A stretch of 64,000 nucleotides of DNA from Ga0077530 sp035565975. Its GTDB lineage: Bacteria; Pseudomonadota; Alphaproteobacteria; Rhizobiales; Hyphomicrobiaceae. The position numbers and the translations under genes are program-made. The notes under the pieces were generated by a model. It did no database searches. It was not told the origin of the DNA and saw nothing but the letters and a program-made list of their open reading frames with translations. Location of the stretch: contig DATMRT010000045.1 of the NCBI GenBank assembly GCA_035565975.1, forward strand, positions 100,509 to 164,508. The letters are read 5' to 3'. Of this stretch, positions 1-9,292 are shown in pieces; position 1 is the stretch's first letter; each line of letters opens with the position of its first letter.

Positions 1-244
1 GGACGGCATCACCCGGCGCACCGTTGTCGTCGCGCGAGATGACCTCGAGCGGGCGGCCATTGATGCCACCGCTCTTGTTGATCTCCTCGACGGCGAGCTC
101 CCAGCCCTTGCGATAGGGCTCGAGAAAGGCCGGAATCACCTTGTAACTATTGATCTCGCCGACCTTGATCGGCTCCTGCGCCATCGCCGGGCCGGCCAAT
201 GCCGCCATCGCCGCGAAGGCCACCGCCAGTCTGCCCAGTCTCAT
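1..244 (-). CDS. ABC transporter substrate-binding protein, N-terminal part (branched-chain amino acid / LivK type)
   Basis: The gene runs off the left edge; only the first 81 residues are present. The start ATG is at 244 on the minus strand. Residues 1-22 form a clear signal peptide ending AMA, followed by QEPIKVGEINSYK and then GWELAVEEINKSGGINGRPL, which is the opening of the periplasmic type I binding fold used by LivK-like receptors for amino acids, amides or urea. The mature protein would act in the periplasm and hand ligand to a membrane permease. The substrate cannot be read from this fragment. It is divergent from the carbamoyltransferase gene. Confidence 0.85.
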   Translation of the reverse strand, partial: MRLGRLAVAFAAMAALAGPAMAQEPIKVGEINSYKVIPAFLEPYRKGWELAVEEINKSGGINGRPLEVISRDDNGAPGDAV

Positions 245-358
245 CTTCGCTGCACTCCCTAGATCCATCCGCCGGGCGAGGCACCGCAGAGGCACCATCC
301 GACCAGCTTCTCCCTCGGCCCTGCCGAGGCCAATCCACCGCAAATATTATGGCCTGTT

Positions 359-412
359 GCAGCTCATGTCTGGTATTTCAGCAGCCTGCTCGGTATTTCG
401 GACATGAGCTGC
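359..412. repeat. Long perfect inverted repeat with nested direct repeats
   Basis: Arms GCAGCTCATGTC (359-370) and GACATGAGCTGC (401-412) are exact 12-bp inverted copies. The 30-nt centre holds two copies of GGTATTTC (372-379 and 392-399) around an inner palindrome AGCAGCCTGCT (380-390). The element lies between the divergent ABC receptor and carbamoyltransferase genes, 110-163 nt upstream of the latter's start. It may be an operator for a multimeric regulator or a cruciform-forming element. No T-tract follows, so it is not a standard terminator. Confidence 0.7.
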
Positions 413-521
413 GGTCATGCGGGCGGGGCCTGCGGCCGGCCGGATCAGATGGCGGAATGGGGATGACCAGCGATCGAGCGCACCTGTCTGCCGCCGCGAC
501 ACGCGACGACGACTGCCTCCC

Positions 522-2291
522 ATGCGCATCCTAGGCATCGCGAGCGAGACCCACGACAGCGGCATCGCGATCGTCGAGGACGGCAAGCCGGTCCTCGTCA
601 TCGAAGAGGAGCGGCTGAGCCGCATCAAGCACACGCAGCGCTTTCCGGCAGCCGCGCTCTCGGCCGCCATCGAGGGCGGCTGGCTCAAGCCCGACGAGAT
701 CGACGTCATCGTGACGCCGTGGAACGCCACGGTGCTCCGCCAGACCTTCTTGAAGGCCATCCTCCGCAATCTGCCCTCGAGCCTCAACCTGCTGCGACCG
801 GGTGCCAACACGGCGCAGCGCTCGAGCATCGTCGTGCTGAACCAGTGGCTGAAGTACAAGCTCGGCCACGCGCTCAAGGTCCAGCGTCTCCCGCCCTTCC
901 ACAGCGTGCGCCATCATCACGCCCATGCCGCCATCTTCTTCGTCTCGCCCTTCGAGGAGGCGAACATCCTGGTCATGGACGGCTACGGCGATGACGCAGC
1001 GACATCGACGTATGTCGGACGCGGCAACCAGATCAGCCGCCTCTGGCAAAGCGACGTCTTCAACTCGCTCGGGATGATCTACACGTTCGTCACCGGCCAT
1101 CTCGGTTTTCGGGATTTCGAGGAGGGCACGGTCATGGCGCTTGCCGCGCACGGCGACGACCGCTACGTGCAAAAATTCCGCGACGCGATCCGCCTCCTCG
1201 ACGACGGCCGCTACGAGGTCGACATGAGCTACTTCATGTTCGACAGATACGCGTTCCTGCAACCCTTCAGCGCAAAGTTCTTCGCGACCTTCGGTCCGCC
1301 GCGACGCAATGACGAGCCGGTGAGCGATCATCACAAGGCGCTCGCGCGCGCGCTGCAGGTGCGCCTCGAGGAGACCGTGCTGCATGTGGCGCGCGGGCTC
1401 CATGCGCGCAATCGCTCGCGCGATCTCGTCGTCTCGGGCGGCGTCGCGCTCAATTGCGTGGCCAATGCGCGGATCCTCGAGGAGACGGACTACGAGCGCG
1501 TGTGGGTGCCGCCTTGCGCATCAGACACCGGCGGGCCGTTCGGGGCCGCACTCTGGTTCCATCATCAAAGGCGCACGCATCCGCGCGACTTCGTCCTGAC
1601 CCACCCGTTCTATGGCATCGAACCGTCCGAGAACGAAATTCGCCTGGCCCTCTACGAGGCCGGCCTCGTCGCCGAGCGTCTTGACGATGATGCGCTCTTT
1701 GCACGCGTCGCGCGCGATCTCGCCGAAGGGTATATCGTCGGCTGGTTCCAGGGCCGCTTCGAGATGGGCCCGCGCGCGCTCGGCAACCGCTCGATCCTTG
1801 CCGATCCGCGCCGGCTCGCGACGAAGGATCGTATCAACGCGCGCATCAAGTACCGCGAAAGTTTCCGCCCCTTCGCCCCGGTCGTGCTCGCGGAGCACAC
1901 GCGCGACTATTTCGAGATCGATCAGGCCGATCCCTTCATGACCATGGCACCGCGCGTGCGCCCCGAAAAGCGCGATATCATCCCTGCGGTCGTCCATGTC
2001 GACGGTACGGCGCGTCTGCAGACCGTCGAGCGTGAAGCCAATCCGCGCTACTACGCCGTCATCGAGGCCTTCATGCGCGAGACGGGCGTGCCGGTGTTGA
2101 TCAATACGAGCTTCAACCGCCAGGAGCCGATCGTCGCGACACCGCGGGAGGCCGTGTCCTGCTACCTCAGGACCGAGATGGACGTGCTCGTGCTCGGGAA
2201 CTTCTATACCCGCAGCCGCAATGCCACGAGCGAGAGGCGGGCGCGGACGGATTTTGCCGTGCGCGAGGAAAACCTCGTCGGGGGGGAGTGA
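522..2291 (+). CDS. Carbamoyltransferase, NodU/CmcH/TobZ family
   Basis: A 589-residue protein starting MRILGIASETHDSG. The N-terminal Kae1/YrdC-like domain carries the metal-binding run HHHAHAA (His131-133 and His135) and the later phosphate-binding stretch VVSGGVALNCVANARI. The C-terminal domain has the family hallmark FEMGPRALGNRSILADP (about residues 413-429), followed by YRESFRPFAP and PVLINTSFN. Family members use carbamoyl phosphate and ATP to O-carbamoylate sugars or small molecules, as in Nod factors, cephamycin or tobramycin. The frame is open upstream to 417, but the ATG at 522 matches the conserved N-terminus. No sugar or antibiotic genes lie next to it, so the acceptor is unknown. 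Confidence 0.92.
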   Translation: MRILGIASETHDSGIAIVEDGKPVLVIEEERLSRIKHTQRFPAAALSAAIEGGWLKPDEIDVIVTPWNATVLRQTFLKAILRNLPSSLNLLRPGANTAQRSSIVVLNQWLKYKLGHALKVQRLPPFHSVRHHHAHAAIFFVSPFEEANILVMDGYGDDAATSTYVGRGNQISRLWQSDVFNSLGMIYTFVTGHLGFRDFEEGTVMALAAHGDDRYVQKFRDAIRLLDDGRYEVDMSYFMFDRYAFLQPFSAKFFATFGPPRRNDEPVSDHHKALARALQVRLEETVLHVARGLHARNRSRDLVVSGGVALNCVANARILEETDYERVWVPPCASDTGGPFGAALWFHHQRRTHPRDFVLTHPFYGIEPSENEIRLALYEAGLVAERLDDDALFARVARDLAEGYIVGWFQGRFEMGPRALGNRSILADPRRLATKDRINARIKYRESFRPFAPVVLAEHTRDYFEIDQADPFMTMAPRVRPEKRDIIPAVVHVDGTARLQTVEREANPRYYAVIEAFMRETGVPVLINTSFNRQEPIVATPREAVSCYLRTEMDVLVLGNFYTRSRNATSERRARTDFAVREENLVGGE

Positions 2292-2301
2292 GGACACACC
2301 A

Positions 2302-2383
2302 GCTCGCGCCTCCGGCACGAGAGGGGCTGCCGCCCCTTCAACCCCGCTCGGGGTCCCCCCGAACCCCCGTCTTTTATTGATTT
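2302..2383 (+). repeat. Three-hairpin repeat, copy A
   Basis: Directly after the carbamoyltransferase gene come three consecutive GC-rich stem-loops: CTCGCGCC/GGCACGAG, GGGGCTGCCGCCCC, and CCCCGCTCGGGG running into CCCCCCGAACCCCCGTC, ending TTTTATTGATTT. The same plan occurs at 14611-14694 (plus) and, on the minus strand, at 14760-14840 and 60363-60450. The final C-run followed by TTTTAT could end transcription, so the element may act as a terminator as well as being a dispersed repeat. Confidence 0.75.
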
Positions 2384-2409
2384 GAAGATCGCCGCGAGCG
2401 CTCCATGTC

Positions 2410-2535
2410 CCTTCTCCCCGTTCTTCACGGGGAGAAGGTTAGGATGAGGGGCGGCGGCACTTACCAACGTCAGCGTATACCGCCGCCCCTCACCCCGCCC
2501 CTCTCCCCATTGAAGTCAATGGGGAGAGGGAGAAG
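2410..2535 (+). repeat. Palindromic repeat of the PLPASGER type, intergenic copy
   Basis: Outer hairpins CTTCTCCCCG/CGGGGAGAAG (2411-2437) and CCTCTCCCCATTGA/TCAATGGGGAGAGG flank a core with GATGAGGGGCGGC and its inverse GCCGCCCCTC. It is the same element as the in-frame copies inside dnaE (46677-46790) and uvrA (62318-62425). Here the frame that is open in those genes is closed by a TAG in GGTTAGGATGAG, as expected of a copy without coding constraint. It lies between the carbamoyltransferase and LysE genes, and together with the three-hairpin repeat it fills most of this 336-bp gap. Confidence 0.85.
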
Positions 2536-2627
2536 TAAGCGCACCGCAAACACGAGCCACTTGACGGCGCGCTACGCCGGGAGCTTGGTGCAGCGATACT
2601 CGCGCCAAACTAAGGGCACCCAATCCT

Positions 2628-3245
2628 ATGAGTATCGAAGCCTGGCTCGCCTTCGTGGCGGCCTCGACGATCCTGCTGATCATCCCAGGCCCGACGATCC
2701 TGCTCGTCATTTCCTATGCGCTCGGACAGGGCTGGCGCGCGGCTCTGCCCATCTCCGTCGGCGTCGCGCTCGGCGATTTCACGGCGATGACACTCTCGAT
2801 GCTCGGCGTCGGCGCCCTGCTTGCAGCTTCCGCGACGCTTTTCACGGTGCTCAAGCTGATCGGCGCGGCCTATCTCATCTGGCTCGGCATCAAGCTCTGG
2901 CGCGCCGGCGGTGCGCTCAGAACCGAGGCGCGGACCGAGACCGCAACGTCCTTCTCAATGGTGGCGCACGCGTGGCTGGTGACGGCGCTCAATCCCAAGG
3001 GCATCACGTTCTTCGTCGCGTTCCTGCCGCAGTTTCTCGATCCGACGGGCGACGTGCTGCGCCAGATGCTGATCCTCGGCGCGACGTTCCTCGCGCTCGC
3101 CTTTGCGAACGCACTCGGCTACGGCCTGCTTGCCGCACGCGCGGGTGCGATGGCGCGCAATCCGAATGCCATCAGCCTGTTCAACAAGATCGGCGGCAGC
3201 CTGCTGATCGGCGCAGGCGTGGCAGCGGCGACGGTGAGGACCTGA
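2628..3245 (+). CDS. LysE/RhtB family amino-acid exporter
   Basis: A 205-residue integral membrane protein with about six hydrophobic helices. The N-terminus holds the family signature IIPGPTILLVISYALGQG (about residues 19-36). Further conserved parts are KLIGAAYLIWLGIKLWR near residue 80-95 and LNPKGITFFVAFLPQFL near 122-138. Members export amino acids, homoserine lactones or similar metabolites across the inner membrane. The start ATG follows a purine stretch (AAGGGCACCC). It converges on glpX, with only 6 bp between the stop codons. The substrate cannot be told from the sequence. Confidence 0.9.
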   Translation: MSIEAWLAFVAASTILLIIPGPTILLVISYALGQGWRAALPISVGVALGDFTAMTLSMLGVGALLAASATLFTVLKLIGAAYLIWLGIKLWRAGGALRTEARTETATSFSMVAHAWLVTALNPKGITFFVAFLPQFLDPTGDVLRQMLILGATFLALAFANALGYGLLAARAGAMARNPNAISLFNKIGGSLLIGAGVAAATVRT

Positions 3246-3251
3246 AGCGCT

Positions 3252-4247
<996 letters not shown>

Positions 4248-4497
4248 TCTCGGCCTCCCGATCGGTCCATAGTGCTTGCGCACCCGCACGTGCGGCCGCT
4301 CACTGGCCGGCAGTGCGGTCTATACGCCAGCCGTCAGCAACATTGAAGCACGTTCGATGCCATTGCTGCGCCGCACAACAGCGGCACCGTGCAAGTGAGT
4401 TAAGCAAGTCTGCTGTCCGGACATGGTAGTGGCGCATACAGTGCCCCACGTTTACTGTCTGTGGCCGCATCACCTAGAGACCGAGGATATGTCCCCC

Positions 4498-5859
4498 ATG
4501 CGACAGATGGCGCTGATCGGCTTCCTGCAGGCGCAGAACTGTTCCAATTTCGCCGCCTCCTGGCGCCATCCCGACTCCCGCACCGATTTCATGTCGCCCG
4601 ACTTCTATCGCCACATCGGCAAGGTGCTGGAGGCGGGGAAATTCCAGCTCGCCTTCTTCGACGACCGTCTCGGGATGCCGGAGTTCCATGGGGGGCGATA
4701 CACGGAGGCGGTCGAGAACGGCATTCGCTGCGTGAAGATGGACCCGGTGGCCTGCATGATGGCCATGGGCATGGCGACCGAGCGGCTCGGCCTCGGCGTG
4801 ACGTACTCGACGACGTACTACGAGCCCTTCCACGTCGCGCGCATGTTCGCGACGCTCGATCTCATGACGAATGGTCGCGCGGGCTGGAACATCGTCACCT
4901 CCCTCAACGACATCGAGGCGCGCAATATGGGGCGCGATGAGGTCATCGAGCACGACGCGCGCTACGACAGGGCCGACGAGTTCATGGAGGTCGTACTCGG
5001 CCACTGGGACACATGGGCCGACGACGCGCTGATCGTCGACAAGGCGACGGGCCGCTTTGCGGATGCGTCGAAGGTCCACCGGCTGGACTACGCCGGCAAG
5101 GCCTTCAAATCGCGCGGGCCGTTCACCGTGCCGCGCTCCGCTCAGGGCCATCCCCTGCTCATCCAGGCCGGCCAGAGCGGGCGCGGAAAGCGCTTCGCGG
5201 CCGAATGGGGCGAGATGATCTTCACCTACACGCCAAGCCTCGACGTCGGCAAAAAGGAATACGCGGAGCTCAAGGCGATGTGCGCCGCGACGGGCCGCGA
5301 TCCGAACAGCATGCTGATCGGCGCTCTCGTGCACCCCGTCGTCGCCGAAACGAAGATGGAGGCGGAGGACAAGCGCGCCGCGCTCGACAAGCTGCCGCTC
5401 GAGGTAGACAGCCTCATGCTCCTCTCGGAGGCGCTGAACTTCGATTTCGGCTCCAAGCCCCTCGACGAACCGCTGACGGACGAGGACATTGCCTCCATGT
5501 CCGGCCTGCAGGCGATCCGCGACCGCGTTCTCAAGAATGCAGGCACGAAGAATCCGACGATCCGCGACTTCATCCGCATCAGCGGTCGCGGGCGGCTGAA
5601 CAATCCGTGGGTCGGCGGACCGAAGGAGGTGGCCGACATGTTCGAGGCGTACTTCACGGCACCGGCGTGCGACGGATTCGTCGTCGGCGCGACGTGCGTA
5701 CCGGGGACGTACGAGGACTTCGTGCGCTTCGTCGTTCCCGAGTTGCAGAAGCGCGGGCTCTATCACAAGGATTATCGCGGCACGACGCTGCGCGAGAACC
5801 TGGGTCTCGTGCGTCCCGACGTCGGTGCGTGGCGTAACGTGAAGCGCGGGCCAAACTGA
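4498..5859 (+). CDS. LLM class flavin-dependent monooxygenase (NtaA/SnaA/DszA type)
   Basis: About 453 residues. The N-terminus MRQMALIGFLQAQNCSNF, the stretch FDDRLGMPEFHGGRY and TTYYEPFHVARMFATLD followed by NGRAGWNIVTS are hallmarks of the bacterial luciferase-like family that oxidises nitrilotriacetate, dibenzothiophene sulfone or pristinamycin using reduced FMN from a partner reductase. Two starts are possible. ATG 4489 lies only 2 nt from GAGG, while ATG 4498 has an 11-nt spacing and matches the conserved N-terminus better. No flavin reductase gene is adjacent. The two small genes that follow, with short gaps, may be co-transcribed. The substrate is unknown. Confidence 0.9.
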   Translation: MRQMALIGFLQAQNCSNFAASWRHPDSRTDFMSPDFYRHIGKVLEAGKFQLAFFDDRLGMPEFHGGRYTEAVENGIRCVKMDPVACMMAMGMATERLGLGVTYSTTYYEPFHVARMFATLDLMTNGRAGWNIVTSLNDIEARNMGRDEVIEHDARYDRADEFMEVVLGHWDTWADDALIVDKATGRFADASKVHRLDYAGKAFKSRGPFTVPRSAQGHPLLIQAGQSGRGKRFAAEWGEMIFTYTPSLDVGKKEYAELKAMCAATGRDPNSMLIGALVHPVVAETKMEAEDKRAALDKLPLEVDSLMLLSEALNFDFGSKPLDEPLTDEDIASMSGLQAIRDRVLKNAGTKNPTIRDFIRISGRGRLNNPWVGGPKEVADMFEAYFTAPACDGFVVGATCVPGTYEDFVRFVVPELQKRGLYHKDYRGTTLRENLGLVRPDVGAWRNVKRGPN

Positions 5860-5867
5860 GCGACGAT

Positions 5868-6119
5868 ATGAGTATTGCCCGGTCCGAGCTGGTTCAGGCC
5901 ATCGACCACGCGCTCGCCGGCGCGTGGGAAGCGGCGCACGGGATCGTTCAGCGTGACGAGAGCGATCCGACGGCGTGCTGGATTCATGCCGTGCTGCACA
6001 AGATGGAGCCGGACGAAGGTAACAGCCGCTACTGGTATCGCCGCGCCGGCAAGGCGTACGAAGCCTACGCGGACGGCCGCCAGGAGCTGATCGCGATCAA
6101 GGCGGCGCTGACCTATTGA
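5868..6119 (+). CDS. Conserved small protein of unknown function (83 aa)
   Basis: An 83-residue soluble protein beginning 8 nt after the monooxygenase stop, so probably translated from the same mRNA. It is rich in Trp, Tyr, His and acidic residues (for example DPTACWIHAVLHKMEPDEGN and SRYWYRRAGKAY). There is no signal peptide or membrane segment. Codon use matches its neighbours. The WIHAVLHKxEPDxGN pattern recalls small hypothetical proteins of Hyphomicrobiales, but I know of no function. Confidence 0.75.
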   Translation: MSIARSELVQAIDHALAGAWEAAHGIVQRDESDPTACWIHAVLHKMEPDEGNSRYWYRRAGKAYEAYADGRQELIAIKAALTY

Positions 6120-6153
6120 TCAAGCAAGCAACAGCAGAACGGGAGGAGCACGC

Positions 6154-6465
6154 ATGGCAGTGACGGTCTTCATGGTGCGGGCGACGATCACCGCGGCGCA
6201 GGAGGCCGCTTTCAACAAGTGGTACAACGAAGAGCACGTGCCGCAGGTACTGCGCTACAACGGTGCGGTGAGCGCGCGGCGCTACAAGCGGATCATGGGC
6301 GAGGACAAGTACGACTACATGGCGCTCTACGAGTTCAAGAGCGAGGAGACGTTCAAGGAATTCCAGGCGTCAGGCCATCTGCGCGAACTGAAGGCCGAGT
6401 ACGACAAACATTTCGGCACGACCTCGGACCGCGCCGGCACCGGCTGGGTGCAGGTCTTTCCTTGA
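6154..6465 (+). CDS. DUF4286-like dimeric alpha-beta barrel protein (103 aa)
   Basis: A 103-residue protein with the layout of the antibiotic-monooxygenase/EthD-type ferredoxin-like barrel: VFMVRATITAAQEAAFNKWY, then EEHVPQVLRYNGAVSARRYK, then YDYMALYEFKSEETFKEF. The NKWYNEEHVP motif is typical of DUF4286 proteins. AGAACGGGAGGAGCACGC precedes the ATG and supplies a strong ribosome binding site. It follows the monooxygenase and the 83-residue gene, and may serve in the same oxidative catabolism, but no substrate can be named. Confidence 0.82.
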   Translation: MAVTVFMVRATITAAQEAAFNKWYNEEHVPQVLRYNGAVSARRYKRIMGEDKYDYMALYEFKSEETFKEFQASGHLRELKAEYDKHFGTTSDRAGTGWVQVFP

Positions 6466-6490
6466 TCTGAATTTGCAGCTCAGAAATAGG

Positions 6491-6514
6491 CGGGCGCGAC
6501 GGATGTTGCGCCCG
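6491..6514. terminator. GC hairpin between convergent genes
   Basis: CGGGCGC and GCGCCCG form a 7-bp stem with a 10-nt loop just after the 6154-6465 gene and before the 3' end of the opposite-strand small membrane gene. The stem is followed by only a weak T-run, so termination is possible but not certain. Confidence 0.4.
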
Positions 6515-6522
6515 TTCGCGCG

Positions 6523-6699
6523 TCAGAGGCCGCGCATGATGCAGCCGAGCATCAGGATCAGGTGTGAGAGCAGCAGGAACCAGAATTCATTGCCCTGGAT
6601 GAGCGGAATCTGCGCGCCGAAGAACTTCACGACGAGGACGCAGACCGTGAGCACGATCGACAGAATGAAGGTGATGATGCCCGGTGCCTTCAAAACCAT
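6523..6699 (-). CDS. Small membrane protein (58 aa)
   Basis: A 58-residue protein with two hydrophobic helices: roughly residues 6-27 (IITFILSIVLTVCVLVV) and 36-55 (FWFLLLSHLILMLGCIM). The ATG at 6699 is preferred because GGGGGAC lies 7 nt upstream. An in-frame ATG at 6714 has only a weak GGA. The pattern resembles small inner-membrane proteins found widely in Hyphomicrobiales. Its function is unknown. No partner gene is obvious. Confidence 0.65.
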   Translation of the reverse strand: MVLKAPGIITFILSIVLTVCVLVVKFFGAQIPLIQGNEFWFLLLSHLILMLGCIMRGL

Positions 6700-6862
6700 G
6701 ATGATGTCCCCCATTCCGACACGCGCGCCGAGGCTGCGCCAATTGCTGCATGATCAACACGATTCGGCCGCGCTTGTGACCCCCTCCCCGTGAGTTTTGC
6801 AGAGCGGTGTGGCGCAGGGAATACGTGTATCGCGCCATAGGGTTAGGGGCGGAGGCTCCGGC

Positions 6863-7183
6863 TTATGGCTTCGCCGCGTACTTGAAGCCCGTGCCCGTCG
6901 CGACGACCTCGACGGCGCCGTTCGTGATCACGGGATGGCTGAGGCGCACGGCCAGCACGCCGTCATAGCCCTGCTCGGCGGCACGCGCCTTCAGCATGTC
7001 GAGCGCCCGCGCGATGGTCATGTCGACGAGTTGCTCATATTTGGTCATCCGGCCGCCGATCGTATTGATGATCGCCTCGCGCATGTCGCGCACGATGTTG
7101 GCGCCGCTGACCGCGACGGCATAGACGATCTCGCCGGTGACGACCTCGGTCTCGTCGATGAAATCGGTGGTCACGAGGCGCAT
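6863..7183 (-). CDS. YbjQ/UPF0145 family protein
   Basis: A 106-residue protein of the UPF0145 (YbjQ, heavy-metal-binding domain) family. Typical parts are the strand ETEVVTGEIVYAVAVSGANIV, the helix MTKYEQLVDMTIARALDMLK, and YDGVLAVRLSHPVI followed by GAVEVVATGTGF. The fold forms pentameric dodecin-like rings; its cellular role is not settled. It starts 12 nt downstream of the large 672-residue gene on the same strand, so the two are probably co-transcribed. Confidence 0.9.
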   Translation of the reverse strand: MRLVTTDFIDETEVVTGEIVYAVAVSGANIVRDMREAIINTIGGRMTKYEQLVDMTIARALDMLKARAAEQGYDGVLAVRLSHPVITNGAVEVVATGTGFKYAAKP

Positions 7184-7195
7184 GGAAACTCCGGA

Positions 7196-9214
7196 TCAGG
7201 ATTTGCCGGCGACGACGATACGCGTGCGCCGGCCGAAGATGAGACGCCACAGGACAAGCAGCAGGATCAGCAGGATGAAGCCGAACAGGCTCAGCGCGAT
7301 CGGATAGCGGGCCCACAGCAGAATCGGGCTGATGCGCCCGTCGCGCACGGCACGCACATCGTCGGCGAACACGAAGAAGTCGAAGATGCTATCGGAACGG
7401 GCAATCACGGCCACGGCTTCGGTCTGGTCGCGGCTCGCGAGGATCGCGGCCTGCACACCCGACGCCGTGTAGGCGGCCATCCGCTGCGGCGCGTTGCCGA
7501 CAACGGCGAGCAGGCGCTTCGCTGCCGTGGGTTCGAGCGCATTCATGTAGCTCGACAGGGCCTTGAGATCGGTTTCCGGCAGGGCGCGCGCGAGGCGGTT
7601 GAGGTCACGCGGCGGCAGCTCGAGAAGCGGGTCGCGCTCGACGCGCGTCAAGCTTGCGAGGCGGTTGATCGCCACGCGGTCCTCGAGCACGAGCAGGCGC
7701 TCGAGCGCCGTCTTGCTCATTTCCTCCGGCGGGCCGAGGCGATGCAGCTCGTAGGCCACGACCTCGGGCAGCTTGTCGCCCGCAATGGCCCACCACTTGA
7801 AGCCGGATTCGAGCGAGCGCGCGTCACGCGAGATGGTGATCGCCTCGGTCGGCATGGTCTCAATGGCGCGATGCAGCGTGCCGTCGCCGAGGCGGCGCGT
7901 CAGCGCGGGCTCGCCTTCGCCGGCGAGAATGAGAGCGACGACCTCGTCGAGGCGTGGCAGCTTCGCCGGCGTCACCGTGTCGAGGAAGCGGCGGAAGCGT
8001 TCGTCCTTCTCGGCAAGCTCCAGCACCTTGGCGTGCGCGCGGCGGAACTCGCGCCAGATCTCGGTGACGCGGTCGGCGGCAGAGCCCGATATCTCACGCG
8101 TATGCTCGTTGATCTGCTCGGCGATGACCTTGGCGAGCTCGGCCTGCACTTTGTCGCGCGTGTCGGTGCTCTTCATCTCCGAAGCGATGATCGGCAGTAC
8201 GCCGTGGCGGAATTCCCAGATGTCCTTGGCGATGAGCGCGATGCCGACGCCGCCGGCGACAACGCCGACAATGCGGCTCAGAATGGCGCCGACGACGCGC
8301 TGGCCGACGGCCATGGCCATGCGTGAGAGCTGGCGCCGCACGATCAGCAGCACCGTGCCCGTGAGGCCCTCAGTGCCCTGGACGAGCACCTGTCCGGTCG
8401 AGACGGTCGCGCTCGCCTTGGAAGGATCGATGACGAACTCGCGGCCCGTATCGCGGCTGACCGCGCGCGCAACCATGCCGCCGTAGCGTGGGCCGAGAAA
8501 GGACTGCACGCACTGCGCCACCGGCTCGGCGGCCGCACCGAGCCCCTGCTCCATGCGCCGGCCGACCTCGTTGCCGACGCTGCTGGCGACACCGGCGATG
8601 GCTTTCTGCATGGGATCGGAGCGGAACACGCGCTCGGACACGGAGGCCGCCAGCTTTTGCGCCGTCTCCTGAAAGGCGATCGAGCCCCAAAGCTCGGTCC
8701 AGCTCGATTCCTCGCGCACCTCGCCGATGGCGGCATCGACCTGGCGCCAGAGCACGTCATCGACATTGCCGCGCCGCCAAGCCTCGCGCACGATCGGCCC
8801 ATAGTCGAGATCGGCGAGGCTCTTCGTCAGCGCTTCGTGGGTGACACGCGCGACGGCGGCGCGGAAGGCCGTCTCGTCGCCGGCCTGGCACTGCTCGTAT
8901 TCGGCGCGCGACATCGGCGCCGCACCGGGAGCAGCAGGCGCGGCGGCTTGCGGCACGGACTGAGGTGCAGGACTGGCCGACGGCTCGGACGGCGTCTGCG
9001 CCGTGTTCTGGCCGGGCTGCGCGCGCAGCGGCACCGCCGGAAGGGAGGACGCGAGCAACCCGGCAATGATGGCGGCAACCGTCCCGCGCCGGGCCCAGCC
9101 GACCCGCCCGCAACACCCCGTGCCGAAAATCAGGATCTGCCGCTCGCTCACGTTCTGCCGCCGGGCTGACGCCATAGCGCAGCCAATGAGCCACCGCGCA
9201 CGCTTTCCGCGCAC
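7196..9214 (-). CDS. Large membrane-anchored protein of unknown function
   Basis: Up to 672 residues. The N-terminus has a basic segment and a hydrophobic stretch (TVAAIIAGLLASSLPAVPL) ending near a signal-peptidase-like site (LRAQ), then a Pro/Ala/Gln-rich linker. The middle is helical, with a Gly/Val-rich membrane-like stretch (VVGAILSRIVGVVAGGVGIAL) around residue 310-330. The C-terminus has one clear transmembrane helix (IALSLFGFILLILLLVLWRLIFG) and a short basic tail. The body between them is predicted to face the periplasm. The start is uncertain: GTG at 9214 or ATG at 9175, neither with a clear ribosome site. I do not recognise a family. Confidence 0.8.
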   Translation of the reverse strand: MRGKRARWLIGCAMASARRQNVSERQILIFGTGCCGRVGWARRGTVAAIIAGLLASSLPAVPLRAQPGQNTAQTPSEPSASPAPQSVPQAAAPAAPGAAPMSRAEYEQCQAGDETAFRAAVARVTHEALTKSLADLDYGPIVREAWRRGNVDDVLWRQVDAAIGEVREESSWTELWGSIAFQETAQKLAASVSERVFRSDPMQKAIAGVASSVGNEVGRRMEQGLGAAAEPVAQCVQSFLGPRYGGMVARAVSRDTGREFVIDPSKASATVSTGQVLVQGTEGLTGTVLLIVRRQLSRMAMAVGQRVVGAILSRIVGVVAGGVGIALIAKDIWEFRHGVLPIIASEMKSTDTRDKVQAELAKVIAEQINEHTREISGSAADRVTEIWREFRRAHAKVLELAEKDERFRRFLDTVTPAKLPRLDEVVALILAGEGEPALTRRLGDGTLHRAIETMPTEAITISRDARSLESGFKWWAIAGDKLPEVVAYELHRLGPPEEMSKTALERLLVLEDRVAINRLASLTRVERDPLLELPPRDLNRLARALPETDLKALSSYMNALEPTAAKRLLAVVGNAPQRMAAYTASGVQAAILASRDQTEAVAVIARSDSIFDFFVFADDVRAVRDGRISPILLWARYPIALSLFGFILLILLLVLWRLIFGRRTRIVVAGKS

Positions 9215-9292
9215 GGGCGGGCTTGGTTAATTTGTCCCTCTTATATAGCGGCGCCACTGTGGGTGAACAGTGGCGCGGTTCAGTAAGGAACG

